From Calycina herbarum (lineage: Eukaryota > Ascomycota > Leotiomycetes > Helotiales > Pezizellaceae): DNA of 64,000 nt. This document shows, in pieces, positions 33,001 through 45,500 of this stretch. A program made the position numbers and the translations under genes. The stretch spans positions 1 through 64,000 of the forward strand of contig LLEY01000071.1 of assembly GCA_001414485.1 (NCBI GenBank), in the 5' to 3' direction. The first letter of the stretch is position 1. Each line of letters begins with the position of its first letter. Under the pieces are notes generated by a model, which was not told the DNA's origin, made no database searches, and worked only from the letters and a program-made list of their open reading frames with translations.

Positions 33001-36000
33001 TTGAATATCCTTATAAGATATAAGGCTATTTAGGTAGTAGTAGTATAAAGGATTCGGTTTATTATACTATCTAGTCCTATAGCTTTTATTAAAGGCGTCG
33101 CGGTGATTATCTAAAGTACCTCTTTCTCTATAATATCTAGGAATAGAATATAATCTTAGTATATAGTCTCGTTTATATCTTATAGATTAGGTTCTAGTAG
33201 AGCTAGGAAGAAGGTTGTTTTAAGAAGTTATACTTTTTCTTATACTTTTTTATACTTAACTTATATTATAGGATCTTTAAGTATTAGGGTTATTATTACT
33301 ACTCTTATTACGCTTCGATTTCTAGCCTACTTTACTAGTTTCTATATACTCTCTAGGCTTTCTATAGCGCTTTCTATCTACTCTCTAAATCCTTAACGTA
33401 GAGATCTACGTATTACTCTTCCCTTTTAGTTACAGGCTATTTAGTAGGCCTCCTAGCTCTTCTCTATATATAATCGGCTATTCTAACGTTTTAATCTTCT
33501 AACTTATACTTATATCTCTTTATATTCTATCGTCTAACTAGCTCTCGCTCTTAGAGACTACTTCTTCAGAGGTATAGCGTAATTAATAGCTAATTATATA
33601 GCAGTTATTACTTTATCTATATATCTGTCTAATACGGTCTAGGTTTTAGGAGAACGTTATATAAGTAGCTCTTTTAATAGTCTTTTCTAGAGTTCTTTCT
33701 TATCGGTGTTAGACTAGTCTCGTATCTCTCTCTATAGTCGGTTTATTATTCTAAGGTCTAGATAAGTTATAATTAGAAGATAGTCAGGGTTATAATCTAT
33801 TCTCTTATCTATTCTATATATAATAACTTTGTCTATAAGATCTTATATACTATAATAGAGGTTAATATAAGTTTATACGTTTTTATTATTATAGATAACT
33901 ATGTTTACTAGTAGAGTACTACTAAGCTAAAATTCGTCGATAATATCTATTAGATTATCAGATTCTAGGTCTCTTTCTTATATTACTAGTCTATCTTAGA
34001 GTTCGTAATATAGGTTAAAATCTCCTAGAATAACCTGTTCTTCGCCTTAGTATATTAATAGTACTACTTAAAGTTATAGTAGGTAGCTAGTTCTATGTTC
34101 TATTCTTCTTAGAGGATTATATACGTTATATATTATAATCTTTATTATTTTGTTTATAGATTTATTTGTTATAGTAATTTCTAGTATAATTAGGTCTCGG
34201 GTATATTTTATAAATATCTATTTATATAGGTTAATCTTCTTATTAATAAAGAAGTATACTCTTACTAGCGCTTCTTTATAATCTTTAGAGAAGTATAGTT
34301 AAAAGATATATAGTATTAGGTTATAAGTAGTCGGAGAAAAAGAGTTCCTCTACAGCTCTTAGAAAGTGAGGATATCGTATTCTTAAATCCTCGAGTCTTA
34401 TAATAGTAAAGCTATTACTATATTCTTCGATTTTATAACATTATACTATAGTATTTTAAGGCTGCTTTTGTTATATCTTATAACTCCTTTATATTAAATT
34501 AGAAGCTAAGTATTAAGTTTGTTATAATCGATTCTAGCGCTTATCTTAAAAGTACGTATAGTCTTCTTAATCTCTAACTACTCTCTTCTATAACGATATT
34601 CTTATTTTCGTTCTATATACTATCTAATATACTCTCTATGTTAATTCTTTTTAGTACTCTACTCTTCGTCGGTAACTTACTTCTGATACTCTGTCTACTA
34701 AGAGTAGGAAAATATACTATAGGTATTATACTAGCGGTAGTAGAGCTTAGTCGTCCTCTCTAACTTCTGTTTAGCTCTACTATTACTATACTAAAAGTAA
34801 AGCTTTCGTTTGTCTGTTTTTATCTTATAGTTAGAATAAAATAATATAGTTATCAAGTATTATATACCACCTTTACCTTCGCTAGTTTAACCTTTCTAAC
34901 TAGGTATCGGTTATTCCACGTCTTATATACTCCTTTATATATAGCGTATTTCCTAGCCACCGTCTTATCGACCTTTGTTAGGTAATCTTTCAAGTCGTAC
35001 GCCTCTATATAGTAGCTACATACTATGTTCGCTTTATACTAGGTTCTAATATAGCTATATCTTTAGTATTTATAGTATTACTTTAGTTAACACTACCTAT
35101 TATATCTCTCGTATTAAAACACCTCGTCTTACTAAATAAGACCTTTATTAATAATCTTATTCACGTCTTCTAAGCTAGTAAACTCAACTATAATAGTTAA
35201 AGCTATCTTCGTATATATAGCTCTAGATAGCTATCTAATATATTTAATATCTACGTTTAGAATAAATAGTCGGTTATTATATAGTAGCTTTACTTTAATC
35301 TTATTAAACTTCTCTATATCTAGTATACTTATTCTAATCCCGTATATAAGAACCTCGTATATAGGTAGTTATATGTTTATATCTCTTCTAATTCGATTAA
35401 TCTAGTTATTCGCGAATTGCTTTAATATATCTACTTTATTTTTGTTTAATATTTTAATACTAAGGTCTCTACTCTTTAATTAGTTAGCTAATATAATATA
35501 TATCTATTTAATATATTAGTTTTTACTCTATTTAATCGCTCGATTAACGTAGCTCTATAGGTTTCTAGGGTTTTTTATATAGAGACTTTTAATAGTAGAT
35601 AGGTTTATAATCTTTATAATAATCTTATATTATACTTAGATAAATAAAGATATTTATATAAAGATTATAATTAGCTTATTTAGTAGGACGGTATTACTGC
35701 TTAATACTAACGTATATAAAGCCTTAGAGAATAGTATAGTCTAGATAGCCTTTATAATATTATTTATTACTTTCGCTATATCGTTCGTCTCTTATATAAG
35801 TATAGTAGTTGTTCTTCTCGATTCAGCGGCTTCTTTTATAGCTTAGTTAGTCTCCTAGCTAAGTATAACAGCTTATTAGTATATAACTATGTTTTATTAA
35901 ACCCTTGTCGCTATAGATTATACTGTTTCTACTATAGTTTCAAGGTTATTTTAGATAGATATAATAGCTTATATAATAGTTCTAATATCTAAGGTACTTT

Positions 36001-36420
36001 AGAATTTAGTAATAAAGACGCTTATAGACGCGATTATAGTTCTAATTAAAGGCTTTAGCACCGCCTAGTCTCTATTAGACTCGATATAGACAAGTGCTTT
36101 CCTAAGGTAATCGCTAAGGTATATAGTATACTCGCGGATGTCGTTAGGCTATGCTACCGCTTAAGGCCACGGTGTTACTATAATATCTATATTATACTAG
36201 ATAATATACACAGGCTTAGGCTTCTTAACTAACTAAAAGGAGAGCTGCTAGATATAGTTTTCGTTACTTAATTTCAAAAATTTCGTTCTCTCTGTTTATA
36301 AAGTTTTTTTTCGTTATCGAGGTAATTACCGAGTGAGGTAATTGCCGAGGTTGTCACGTGAGGTCACGTGTTTGTACGAAGGTCGGCAGACCGAGTACTC
36401 TTCGGGTGTAAACCGTCACA
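30095..36420 (+). mobile_element. LTR of a Ty3/gypsy-type element, split by a LINE
   Basis: The LTR begins TGTTACGGGCC at 30095 and ends GTAAACCGTCACA at 36420; the ends are near-inverted (TGTTACGG and CCGTCACA). It is interrupted by the minus-strand LINE at about 30303-36315. The words ATCGAGGTGATT (30291-30302) and ATCGAGGTAATT (36316-36327) on the two sides fit a 12-base target duplication with one G/A change. Without the insert the LTR is about 300 bases. The sequence straight after it (36421 on) encodes integrase in the + direction, so this is probably the 5' LTR of an internally deleted element. Confidence 0.6.
30303..36315 (-). mobile_element. Full-length LINE A (Tad1-like, RNase H-bearing), heavily RIP-mutated
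   Basis: About 6.0 kb on the minus strand. The 5' end is at about 36315 and the 3' end at about 30303, with an AATAAATCAAATCAATC tail. Its 3' third is the reverse complement of LINE B, in which RT and RNase H are legible (see there). The 5' part encodes a gag-like first ORF, now full of stops. CpA/TpG is strikingly scarce and the coding strand has countless TAA/TAG, the mark of RIP. The last about 150 bases stay GC-rich. It is inserted in an LTR. Confidence 0.75.
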
Positions 36421-37190
36421 GAAGTAGTCTTAAGACATAGACTACTTAAAGAAATACTCTTAGATAGAGATAAGCTCTTTATCTTAAAATTCTAGATCGC
36501 TCTTATAGAACGATTAAGTATAAAAAGAAAGCTTTCGACAGCTTTCTACCTCTAGACGAATAGAGGAAACGAATATATAAATTAAGTAGTTAAGGTATAC
36601 CTTCGTTATTATATAAATTACTAGTAAGATAACTAGGTAGAACTGCTACTCTTAACACAGTTTATCTATAATAGTTTAGTAATAGAAATAACACTTATTA
36701 CGCTATTCTACGCTAACTTTAGATATAAATTAGTAGCGTATCGAGAACTACTATAATAAACGACGTAGTTAGAAGCTAACGCTAAAAGAGAGAGATAGAG
36801 TCTATTTAGTATAAAAAAAACATCGATATAAAAAGACTAAGTAATAAATTAGATTATAAAAAACTTAGACTATTTAAAATCAAACGTATTAAAAGACCTT
36901 TAAATTATAAATTAGTACTACTAAAGATAATAAACATCTATCTAGTATTCTATATATCCTTACTCGAACTAGTACTACCGGGAGCACTACTAGCCTTAAT
37001 TATAGAAATTCAACTAGTAAACCTAAACGCCGAGTATAAGATCGAGAGGATTCTTAACTATAGACTTATTAGAGAATAGGTTAAGTACTTAATTAAATAG
37101 TTGAATTACCTATACTTAGAAAACATATAAGAACCTAAAAAGAATCTTAACTAGTACTTAAGAGAACTTCAGAAGTTCTACCGCTGAAAC
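36421..37190 (+). pseudogene. 3' part of a chromodomain Ty3/gypsy polyprotein (integrase end plus chromodomain)
   Basis: Despite many stops, one direction reads integrase-core remnants (LLDRDKLFILKF, IKRKLSTAFYL, TNRGNEYIN, YINY, VELLLLTQFIYNS). After about 150 residues a chromodomain follows, with AEYKIERILNYR, KYLIK, LNYLYLENI and EPKKNLN. Chromodomain integrases steer chromoviruses to heterochromatin. Protease, reverse transcriptase and most of integrase are missing between the LTR and this point. Stops are at Trp/Gln positions, as expected from RIP. Confidence 0.7.
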
Positions 37191-38135
37191 CTAGGGTTAC
37201 CTATATCTCGTAGTTAGAAGAGAAGGTCTTAAGAAAGGCTGAATTAAGAGACGGCTCGATATCAAAAGCGGGGCCGCTAGAGGCAGAGAGAGCTACCAGC
37301 TAGGCAACTTCTGTCTTCTCTCGCTCTTTCTATTCTCTCTCCTCCTTTTCTCTTTCCTTAGCTTTATTAAGCTTTTATAGGTTAGTAAGACTACGACGGA
37401 GTATCTCTTACTCCTGCTTAGCGAGAAAGCGTTATTACTTCTATAAATAGAGAGTTTTCTATATAGCTTCTTCTTAAACCTTATAGACTGTTTCCTTCTT
37501 CTATTATAATCTTCGCTTCTAGGTATTAAGAGATTCCTACTTAAAAATTAAGAGTATTCGGTTTTACTCTTTAATATTATAGGATTTACCTTTTCTAGTA
37601 TATTCGAAGTACTTAGAACTACTAGTAATACTAATACATCGACGGCTAGTCTTTATATTAATATAACAGATATAAGGAATTATTTCATATCTTATACGTT
37701 TAATTTAAAGAGTATTAAAGGTTCTATATTATTTAAGTCTATCTTTTAAAAGAGGTATTAACGACATAATAGAACCGAGGAAGGCTACTAGCCTTTTAAT
37801 AATATTTCTTAGTCTATACTTAAGTATAAGGACACGCTAGGCTAAGAAGGGGATAGTATTACAAATCACGTTTACGTAGTAAGTAGTCTAGACAGCGTTC
37901 TAATAGAATAATATATAATATCTAGAAAGAGAAGGTAGTATAGAACTAGCACGTCTGCTGTTAGATAGAAGCTTCGTACTTAACTTTAGTTATTAATCTT
38001 ATTATCTTACTTAATATCTTTAATATAAGTAACGAGTTTACTTCTAAGTAAACAACCTAGCGTATTTATACTTCTTACTATATACTAACCTTCGAGACTT
38101 AGTTATCTTTGTTTAGTTCGTTTAAGTTTCGTTAT
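37191..38135. other. RIP-mutated sequence of unknown origin
   Basis: AT-rich, with a short GC-richer patch near 37255-37340. On the minus strand a Lys/Glu/Arg-rich segment (AKEREKEERIERARE) is visible near 37320-37385. It resembles the charged C-terminus of some transposases, but this is too weak to name. No 3' LTR matching 30095-30302 was found. Confidence 0.4.
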
Positions 38136-40287
38136 ACTATAACCTTTGACGTATTTAAATTAGACATCTACTAAATAATAACAGGTATCTCTTAAGAATT
38201 ACTACTCTCGTTAATACTATACTTATACTATAATACTAATCTAATTAACATCTATAATTAAGAAAACAATACTCTTATAATAGGATATATTAATAATATT
38301 ATAATTTTATAGTAGAGAAGCTTAATAGAAGAGATATATAAAAGCATAGAAAAGATAATAGAATAGGCTATAATATAAGTAAAGAGATATATATTAGTAT
38401 TTACTCTAAGTAAATTCTAACTTACTTATTATATAAGAAAGTAGTAAGTACTAAATATAGATATAGACTATAAAATATAAGTAGACTAGATAGAAGTCTA
38501 CTCTTAACTAAGTTATAGATACCTAGGTATTATACTTAATATAATATTAAACTAGAAATAATATATCTAAGATATTAAAATAAAAGTATTAAATTCTATT
38601 AGTATACTAGCTAGTCTAGCTAGCTCTATATAGGGAATAGGAATTACTAAACTTAGAAGAATCTATTAAGTAGTAGTTATCTTATAGATAATATATAACT
38701 ATTCTATATAGTTAGTTATATAAGAATATAAAGAAGGTTATATTATAGAAATAATTAATTCTCTTAAAAGACTTTAAGTAAAAGTAGCTAGAACTATAGA
38801 AGAGGTATATAAAGTAATATTAGATCTAACTCTTAATATAGAACTCTATCTCTTCTCTATAGAATAGCAGATCTAGAAGACTAGTACTAAGATATATTTA
38901 TAAACGTTTATACTTATATTAAAGTATATTAATTATAGAGTAAGAGATAATCCTACTATATATTATACTACTATAGTAGTAAAGACTAAGTATATCTATT
39001 ATACTAGATATAGAAATAGTAAAGATATAATATAAGAACTTTTTAAAGTATCTCTTAAATAGTATCTTTATCTATATTAATAGAAGTAGTATAGATAATT
39101 ATATAGAGACTACTATAATATCGTCTCTAACTAGATATATAAGAATAGTATATATAGGAAATAGTAAAATATTAATAATATACGTCGTAGAACTTTAAGA
39201 AATTAAGCTAGCTCTATAGATCGTAGTCTAGAACTAAGAGAGTAGGAATAAAAGAAACAAAGTAGTTATCTTTATAGATAATTAAGTAGCTATTAAGACA
39301 TTTTAATACCTAGCTAGTAGATCTAGTATATATATAGCTATAGAGATAGTACCTCTAATAGATAAGCTATAGAAGGACTATAAAACCTAGGTTAAGATAA
39401 GATAGATACTAGCTTATATAAGTATCTAAGAAAATAAAGTAGTAGATAAGGTAGCTAAGATTATAGTAAAATTATAACTAGAGAGGAATTAGAGAAACTT
39501 AAACATTACTTAACCTAAGACTTACTACTTATAAGTAACTCTAAAGACGTAGATTATAAGGTAGATAAGAGCTAAGTAAGTATATAAGTAGGATCTAGAA
39601 CTAAGAGAGAGAACTATATATAAATATACTTAGAAGCTAATATATAAGATCTTATGTCTCTACTAAAGACTAAAGAAGTAGTAAAGCTCTCTACTAATCT
39701 AGATATATATAGAAAAGATTAAATTAAAAGATTTCTTTTAAAAGAGAAATATACCTAGGTATAATAATCTAGGATATAAATATAGAGAGGGATAATAAAC
39801 TATAGGATATATTATATTAAGATATTAAAAATTTAAAGACTTATAACTAAGAGAATTTAAGAGAAGGAGGTAGTTAGATCTAAAAGTAATCTTAAATAAG
39901 TTAAAAACAGTTATAAAGGTAATAAGATTTATAGAATAGATATAACTCCTTAGGTAATTTAAGAGTTATAGTATAGTATAGAAAGATAAAGTAGAACGCT
40001 AGGAGGAGACTAAAGGTATAAGGATATAAGATAGCTAGTAGAAGCAGTAGCTAAAGAACCTAATATACTCTAAAAAGATTAAGTAAAGCACTTCTTTTAT
40101 ACTATATATATAGTTGTAGATAGAAGCTAGACCTTCTAGTAGAGGAGGCTGCTGGTTACTATATAGTGATAAAGTAAAGTACGCTTGCTAAATGCGGTAA
40201 GCGTACTTCGGCAGCTGCGCCGAAACTGGACCACTCCGGCATAGCCGCCCTACGGCGGGCGGCTGGAACCGAGTATGAATAAATCAA
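38136..40287 (+). mobile_element. 5'-truncated LINE B, inverted partner of LINE A
   Basis: About 2.15 kb, starting inside the reverse transcriptase. At about 38290 it reads GYINNIIIL, where the usual catalytic Asp-Asp has become Asn-Asn (GAC to AAT, a RIP change). SKFQLTYYIRK and an RNase H end follow (a DN-AIKT segment, then VDKVAKI). It ends in a GC-rich 3' region and TGAATAAATCAATCAATCAA. Compared with LINE A it lacks about 100 bases between two ATCTTAG words (near 38890). No clear target duplication was found. Confidence 0.75.
40177..40263 (+). other. Three consecutive perfect hairpins in the LINE 3' end
   Basis: Stem 1: AAGTACGCTT (40177-40186) with AAGCGTACTT (40199-40208). Stem 2: TTCGGC (40207-40212) with GCCGAA (40219-40224). 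Stem 3: GCCGCCC (40244-40250) with GGGCGGC (40257-40263). The mirror copy at 30333-30415 keeps equivalent stems. Such 3' structures can be the recognition site of LINE reverse transcriptases; that role here is inferred. Confidence 0.7.
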
Positions 40288-40444
40288 TCAATCAACCTGG
40301 TGTTTCCGCCAAGTGTTGGTCCTTTGTTGGCGAGTATCATTCCCGCTAGCTTTCTCTCCAACTTCAACTGTCCCTCCTCATAGAATTTTATTTCTGTCAA
40401 GTACGAACCTTGAAACTGGGTGCAAGAAGGCCGTGCCTTTCGAC

Positions 40445-41912
40445 ATGATGCATTTACAGGACTTCCCGAATGAAATCTTGACGAAGATATTCTCCCAAAT
40501 CGCTGGTTACTCCGCCTTCGAGCTTTCAACATTGTCGCGGTTCTTCTATAAGTTGATGCGTCCCATCATCTATCAGAGAAAAATCAATATTTGTTTCGGG
40601 GATCCAGAAATCACGTTTCAATCCTCGTGGTTACAACGGGCCAAAAACGCGCAGCCACCACGGGCTCCAGATACCACGTATCGATGCTTGCTGTTACTAC
40701 GGAGCGTGAAGGAGAATCCGGACATCGGACCGTTGATAGCGGAGGTGGAGTTTCAGTGGGAAGTGGTTCTTGAAGAGATCAATTCTGTGGAAATGGCGAA
40801 TCAGTTGCTTAAAACTTTACCAAATTTGAAAACTCTAGTGATTCAAGCAAAGAGATGGCAAATCAGCATAGATTCCTATCCACACTTCCTCGAAGTCAAC
40901 TCGATGTTAATGTTAAAAGATGTTACATTGTTCGACAAGCAACTTACGACGAACACTGTGAACAGATATTTGAGTCTTCCGCATCTACAGAAATTGGCCA
41001 TTCGTTGTGGATTGAATGGCAGTTACGAAGAGGTAGATGAGACCTTGCATAATTCGTCCTTACGCGTACTAGATCTAAGTGGGGGTTATCACACCCGCGC
41101 CGAGATAGTTCACGCCATTTTCAAATCGCATTCCAAAATCACCTCATTTTATGGAACTCTTTTTGGCACAGAGAAATATTCCGAATATTCCCGTACCTCC
41201 GGATATATAGCATCCTTGCTCTCGCCTGTTGAAATATCGGACACCATGGCTCCTTTGCAAAATTCTCTTGAACGATTGGAATTACAGCTTTGCGTGTGCA
41301 AATGGATAGACCGAGGTCATGACGGCACAAGAATGGATTTGAGTATGATGAATAACTTGCGCATCCTTCAATGCCCTTCCAAGTGCTTCTTTCCGCCCCA
41401 AGTGGGTGGAGTGGCACCATCAAGAGCTGGCTTGTACAAGCTGCTTCCACCAAATCTGGAGGAGCTAACTGTAAGTTCGCTTTCCAGCCCTCTATTAGAG
41501 CAATGTACTAATGGTATCATCTCAGTTGCAATTTGAGCAGACCCAAATGCTTTTCGAAGAACCAAGAAGCACTGATCTTGAGAGCAAAGCTGAAGGAGTT
41601 TCTCGCCAGCTTCTGTGGTTGGATGAAGTTGCGAGTAATAAAAAGGAATACACTCCATCTCTGAAGCTTATCGTTCTCGACGACCCAGTAAAGAGCAGGA
41701 TGAGTCTACTACGTCGCAGACGAGATCAGGCAAATTTGTACTTGCGACAACGATGGAGGGCCCCGGGAGCCGTTGGAGAAGCTCTCGCAGCTGCTGGTAT
41801 TGTTTTAACAGCAGAGGTTGATCGGAAATCTCTTAATAGAGTCTTTGGAGATGGTTTATTGCGGCATGATGTACTACGTGACCCGAAAGCTATATATATT
41901 CCTAGCACTTAG
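40445..41912 (+). CDS. F-box protein with leucine-rich-repeat-like region
   Basis: Two exons, 40445-41470 and 41526-41912. The intron has donor GTAAGT and acceptor CTCAG. The product is 470 residues. An N-terminal F-box is seen at about 4-45 (LQDFPNEILTKIFSQI, LSTLSRFFYKLMRPIIYQR). A leucine-rich region follows with irregular repeats (LPNLKTLVIQ, LPHLQKLAIRC, SLRVLDLSGGYH, LERLELQL, LRILQCPSKC, LPPNLEELTVS). It is likely an SCF ubiquitin-ligase receptor; the target is unknown. The frame is open upstream to 40313 but the Met at 40445 starts directly before the F-box. It begins about 160 bases from the 3' end of LINE B, so the promoter is short or contains transposon sequence. Confidence 0.75.
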
Positions 41913-42179
41913 TTCTTTAGACGGTATCTACCACATACTATGAATACATTGACTTGATCCTATTGCACCTGTGCTAGGGCGATTCCTATCCGATCTACGA
42001 TTCCCGCGACAAGTGTAAACGGAGCTGAGGAGACGTTGTTTCAATTATAGCTCATTTTGAAATAGCACTAGAGACAGAAATATACACTGAGATTCATGTC
42101 CATGAATCTCAACATTCCTGACTTACCTCCTCTGCCCTTCCTAGGACTAATTACACCTAAAGTCCATTTCCAATCATCT

Positions 42180-42479
42180 TCAGCCCCAGTTAAATGAACT
42201 TGCGCTTGTAGGTTTGCAAGAGTCGGTTCTGATAAGCGTGCCAGCTGCGAACTTGTCAACAGTTTCGCCAAGGCAGTACCCCATATCGAACATGCGGAGT
42301 GCTGTTGCAAACATTGCGTAATTGTCAGCGTTTGACACCGAACGTGCTGCATCTAGAGTCAAACTATTTATCCAGTCGTATGCAGGTCCGTCTCCTTTAA
42401 CATTATCTTCGTCGTTGCCTGTCATGGAATTAGCAAGGTTTTTTAAATATGAAATAGTCAAAACATTAATATTTACATA
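42180..42479 (-). pseudogene. Last exon of an M35-like (aspzincin-type) metallopeptidase gene split by retrotransposons
   Basis: This exon of 100 codons, including the stop, begins after acceptor TTATAG at 42480-42485 and is in phase with the exon ending at 54015. It encodes SYLKNLANSMTGNDEDN, GPAYDWINSLTL, and ARSVSNADNYAMFATAL, the last being typical of the C-terminal part of fungal Lys-specific/M35 metallopeptidases. The rest of the gene lies 11.5 kb away beyond LINE C. The expected HExxH would straddle the exon junction and reads YEYVN, so the zinc ligands look lost. Confidence 0.55.
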
Positions 42480-42558
42480 CTATAACCGTGAAATACGTGG
42501 GAAAACTGTGTACTAGTTAGAAAAAATAATTCCCGATAACGACGCATTTGGCTCATCT

Positions 42559-42571
42559 AGGACAAAGCTTC
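42559..42571. repeat. Left target-site duplication of LINE C
   Basis: AGGACAAAGCTTC, identical to 53998-54010. It lies in the intron of the M35-like gene. Confidence 0.85.
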
Positions 42572-45500
42572 CAGAAGTGAGCATATATGCGCATCACCTT
42601 TTTTCGTAGATCGAATTTTTTGTTCTAAATCACTCGCTCTCATCTACTCGCACTTAATAAGCCGATTTCCTTCCATGGAGACCTCCCTTAGGAGGCCTCC
42701 GGCCTTACCTACGCCTCTAAGAAGAGACCTAGGAAAAGAGGGAGGGCGCCCGATCCCCCCCCTTCCGAATATACAATAGCACTTTGTCTTAGCAACTTCT
42801 AAAGCTCTTGAGCGTAGTACTATAGGCCAAACCTTCTTTAGAGGAACTATAGAAGCTGTAGATCACCACCTAAGTACTGCTCTTAACAAAGCCCCTCCTG
42901 ACCTTCTTCCCTACCTCTAAGCCTTTTATACTTAAGTTGCCGATATCAGCCTACTATTCCACTAAGTATACACCTTAGGGACACCCCCTCTACTACCCTT
43001 GATCTTAGAAACCTCCTCTATTATATATAGAGGGGGCCCTACGCCATCTACGACTCCTCCCCCCTCTCTAGGCTCGGCTGAAAAATTTTCATATACATAG
43101 ACTATAAAAGGTACCTTAGCACCTAAAAGCATACTAGCAATAATACCCTACTCTCTCCCTCTCTCTACTAGTACTTCAAAGCTATAGAAGGACAAGAATA
43201 AGGGTTCTTTAGCTAAACTAGACCTTAGAGTCTTTATCCGACTACCTCTTAATTCCCTGGAAAGGAAACATTCTACTCTAGCTATCTTTCTTACCCTCTA
43301 CAATCCAAAGATAGGCTATAAAGAGCTTATATAAGAGGTCCTCTTAGTTAGCTCTGGTTTTGCTATTATACTAAAGGACGAGGCTGCCTTAGAAGCCCTA
43401 TTATTGATAAAGAAGGCATTTATACAGACGCTATTCTCTATAGCTAAGATTAAGACCTTATAAAACTAGGTAGTATACCGCTTATTAGGGATACCCCGAA
43501 GTATTAAAGCTATTAAGATTAATAAAAAAGAAGCAATTATATCAACCCTCGTCCCTACTACTTCTAAAGTAGTAGCTATAGCAATTAAGGAACGAATTAG
43601 AATAGCCCCTACAAAGGTTAATATAATAAGGATCTCACTATCGGATAAGCTATTCTACACCTCTTAGACTATCTTCTTTAAAGAAGAAGAAGCCTAGAAC
43701 AGCTACGCTATCCTAGACACAACATCTCTTCTTAGTAGAAGAGTCTTCTTTAAACCTCTTCCTAAGGTTTCTACAATTATATAGTACTCTAAGTACTAGG
43801 GGTGGCATAACTAAAGGAACTATAGGAAGAACCAACGGTGCCGTCTATATAGTACTACTTAATACTCTAAAGACTTTCACCCTACGTGTTTATAACATAT
43901 ATAGTATAAGCTAAAGTGCCTATATTATAGTAGACCTCACGCCTTAGACGACCTAGGGTGCTAGCTTAGACCAAGGAACTTAGAGACATGCCCCTTAACC
44001 GAGAATAAGAGAACTATTTAACAAGTATATAATAAAATACAGATAAGAAGGGAGGAAGACTCCTCTTATAGTAGCCGAGACACAGAAGCTCTAGCTACCC
44101 TACAAGCTAGAGTAGACAGCTCTTCTAACTCGACTACCTTGCCTACTTCGCCTACCTTATCTACCTTGCCTACCTTACCTTCCTCGCCTCTCTCGCCCCT
44201 CTCGCCTACCTCACCTACCTCGCCTACCTTGCCTATCTTACTATCCTAAGAAGATGATTTTAACACCTCTATAGACACTCTTATAGAAGAGGCTCCCAAC
44301 GACCTCTCTATTTAAAGAACCCGAGGAAATACTATCATAGTTTCTCTATAAGTAGATAAGGGCTTGCTAAAAACCACTACCTCTAAGTTCTATAGATTAA
44401 CGTTCATAAGTCTAGCGAGTACTAGGAGCTGGTTCTCTAACTAGCTTACTCTAGACGAGTCGACATAGTCCTTATCTAGGAACCGTATATATACTAGAGA
44501 GAGATTAGCCGTTAGATTATAAGACGCCACCCGAATTACACCTGCTTTATACCTATATATAACTAGAATAATAACCCCTCTAGAGTGCTTATATTTATAC
44601 GAAAAGGAGCGGGGATTCTCTTAAGTTAATAAACACCGATTACACCCTTGCTTAAATACCGAGACCTTGTTTATATCGAGATTACACTCTTCTAAGGCCT
44701 CCTATTATATATTCTTAATATATACAACCCCCCCCTAGGCGCTAAGGGCGCTAGAGAGGCTATTAACCTCGTCCTTTACTTATAATATATTACTATAACG
44801 AATATCCTTATAGCTAGCAACTTAAACCTAAAGAGCTAGCTCTAGTAACCGGATTTCCTTAGGTAGGAAAGCATATAAGCCCCCTCGCTTATTAACTAGA
44901 TAGAGGACAGAGGGCTATAACTCTCTACCCCTCCTAGGACGTAAACGTATAACCTCGGCAATACCCTCGACCTTGCCTTTTGCTCGAGTAACCTCTACTA
45001 AAGAGAGGCGTTTACTAAGATAGACCTTACCTTTAAGTATAGCTCTAACCACCTCCTACTTCTTACCTAGCTTCTGTATATAGGAAACCTAATAGAGAAG
45101 GATCCGCCTTTAAAACTTAGTACTCTTAACGTTAAAACCTTCGAGACTACTCTCTAAAGTAAGCTCGAAACGTAATAGCTATACGAACTTACGTAATAAC
45201 TAAATATAGAATCGCTAGAGGCCCTAGTAGGATTTATTACTAAGAGCGTATATAGCGTGTACCTCTATAGTACTAAGCAAGGTCTTGGATATAGATTCGA
45301 ATACCCCTAGTAGAATAAGGAATACTAGACGGCGGCTACCGAGGTAAGGCAGGTATAAAGGCTTAACGCGAGCCCTCGAGCCTTGAAGTCTCTTTATAGA
45401 AGTCTAAGGTAGGAAATCCGGAAGGTAAAGAGAGAATACTTCTATAACCTAATCGATAAGGCTACGAAGAGCAAAGACGTCTTTAAGATTTATAAGTGGT

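Noticed and set aside
38136..40300. Target-site duplication for LINE B
   Set aside because: No matching flanks were found at the 5' truncation and the 3' tail; a rearranged or deleted flank is possible.
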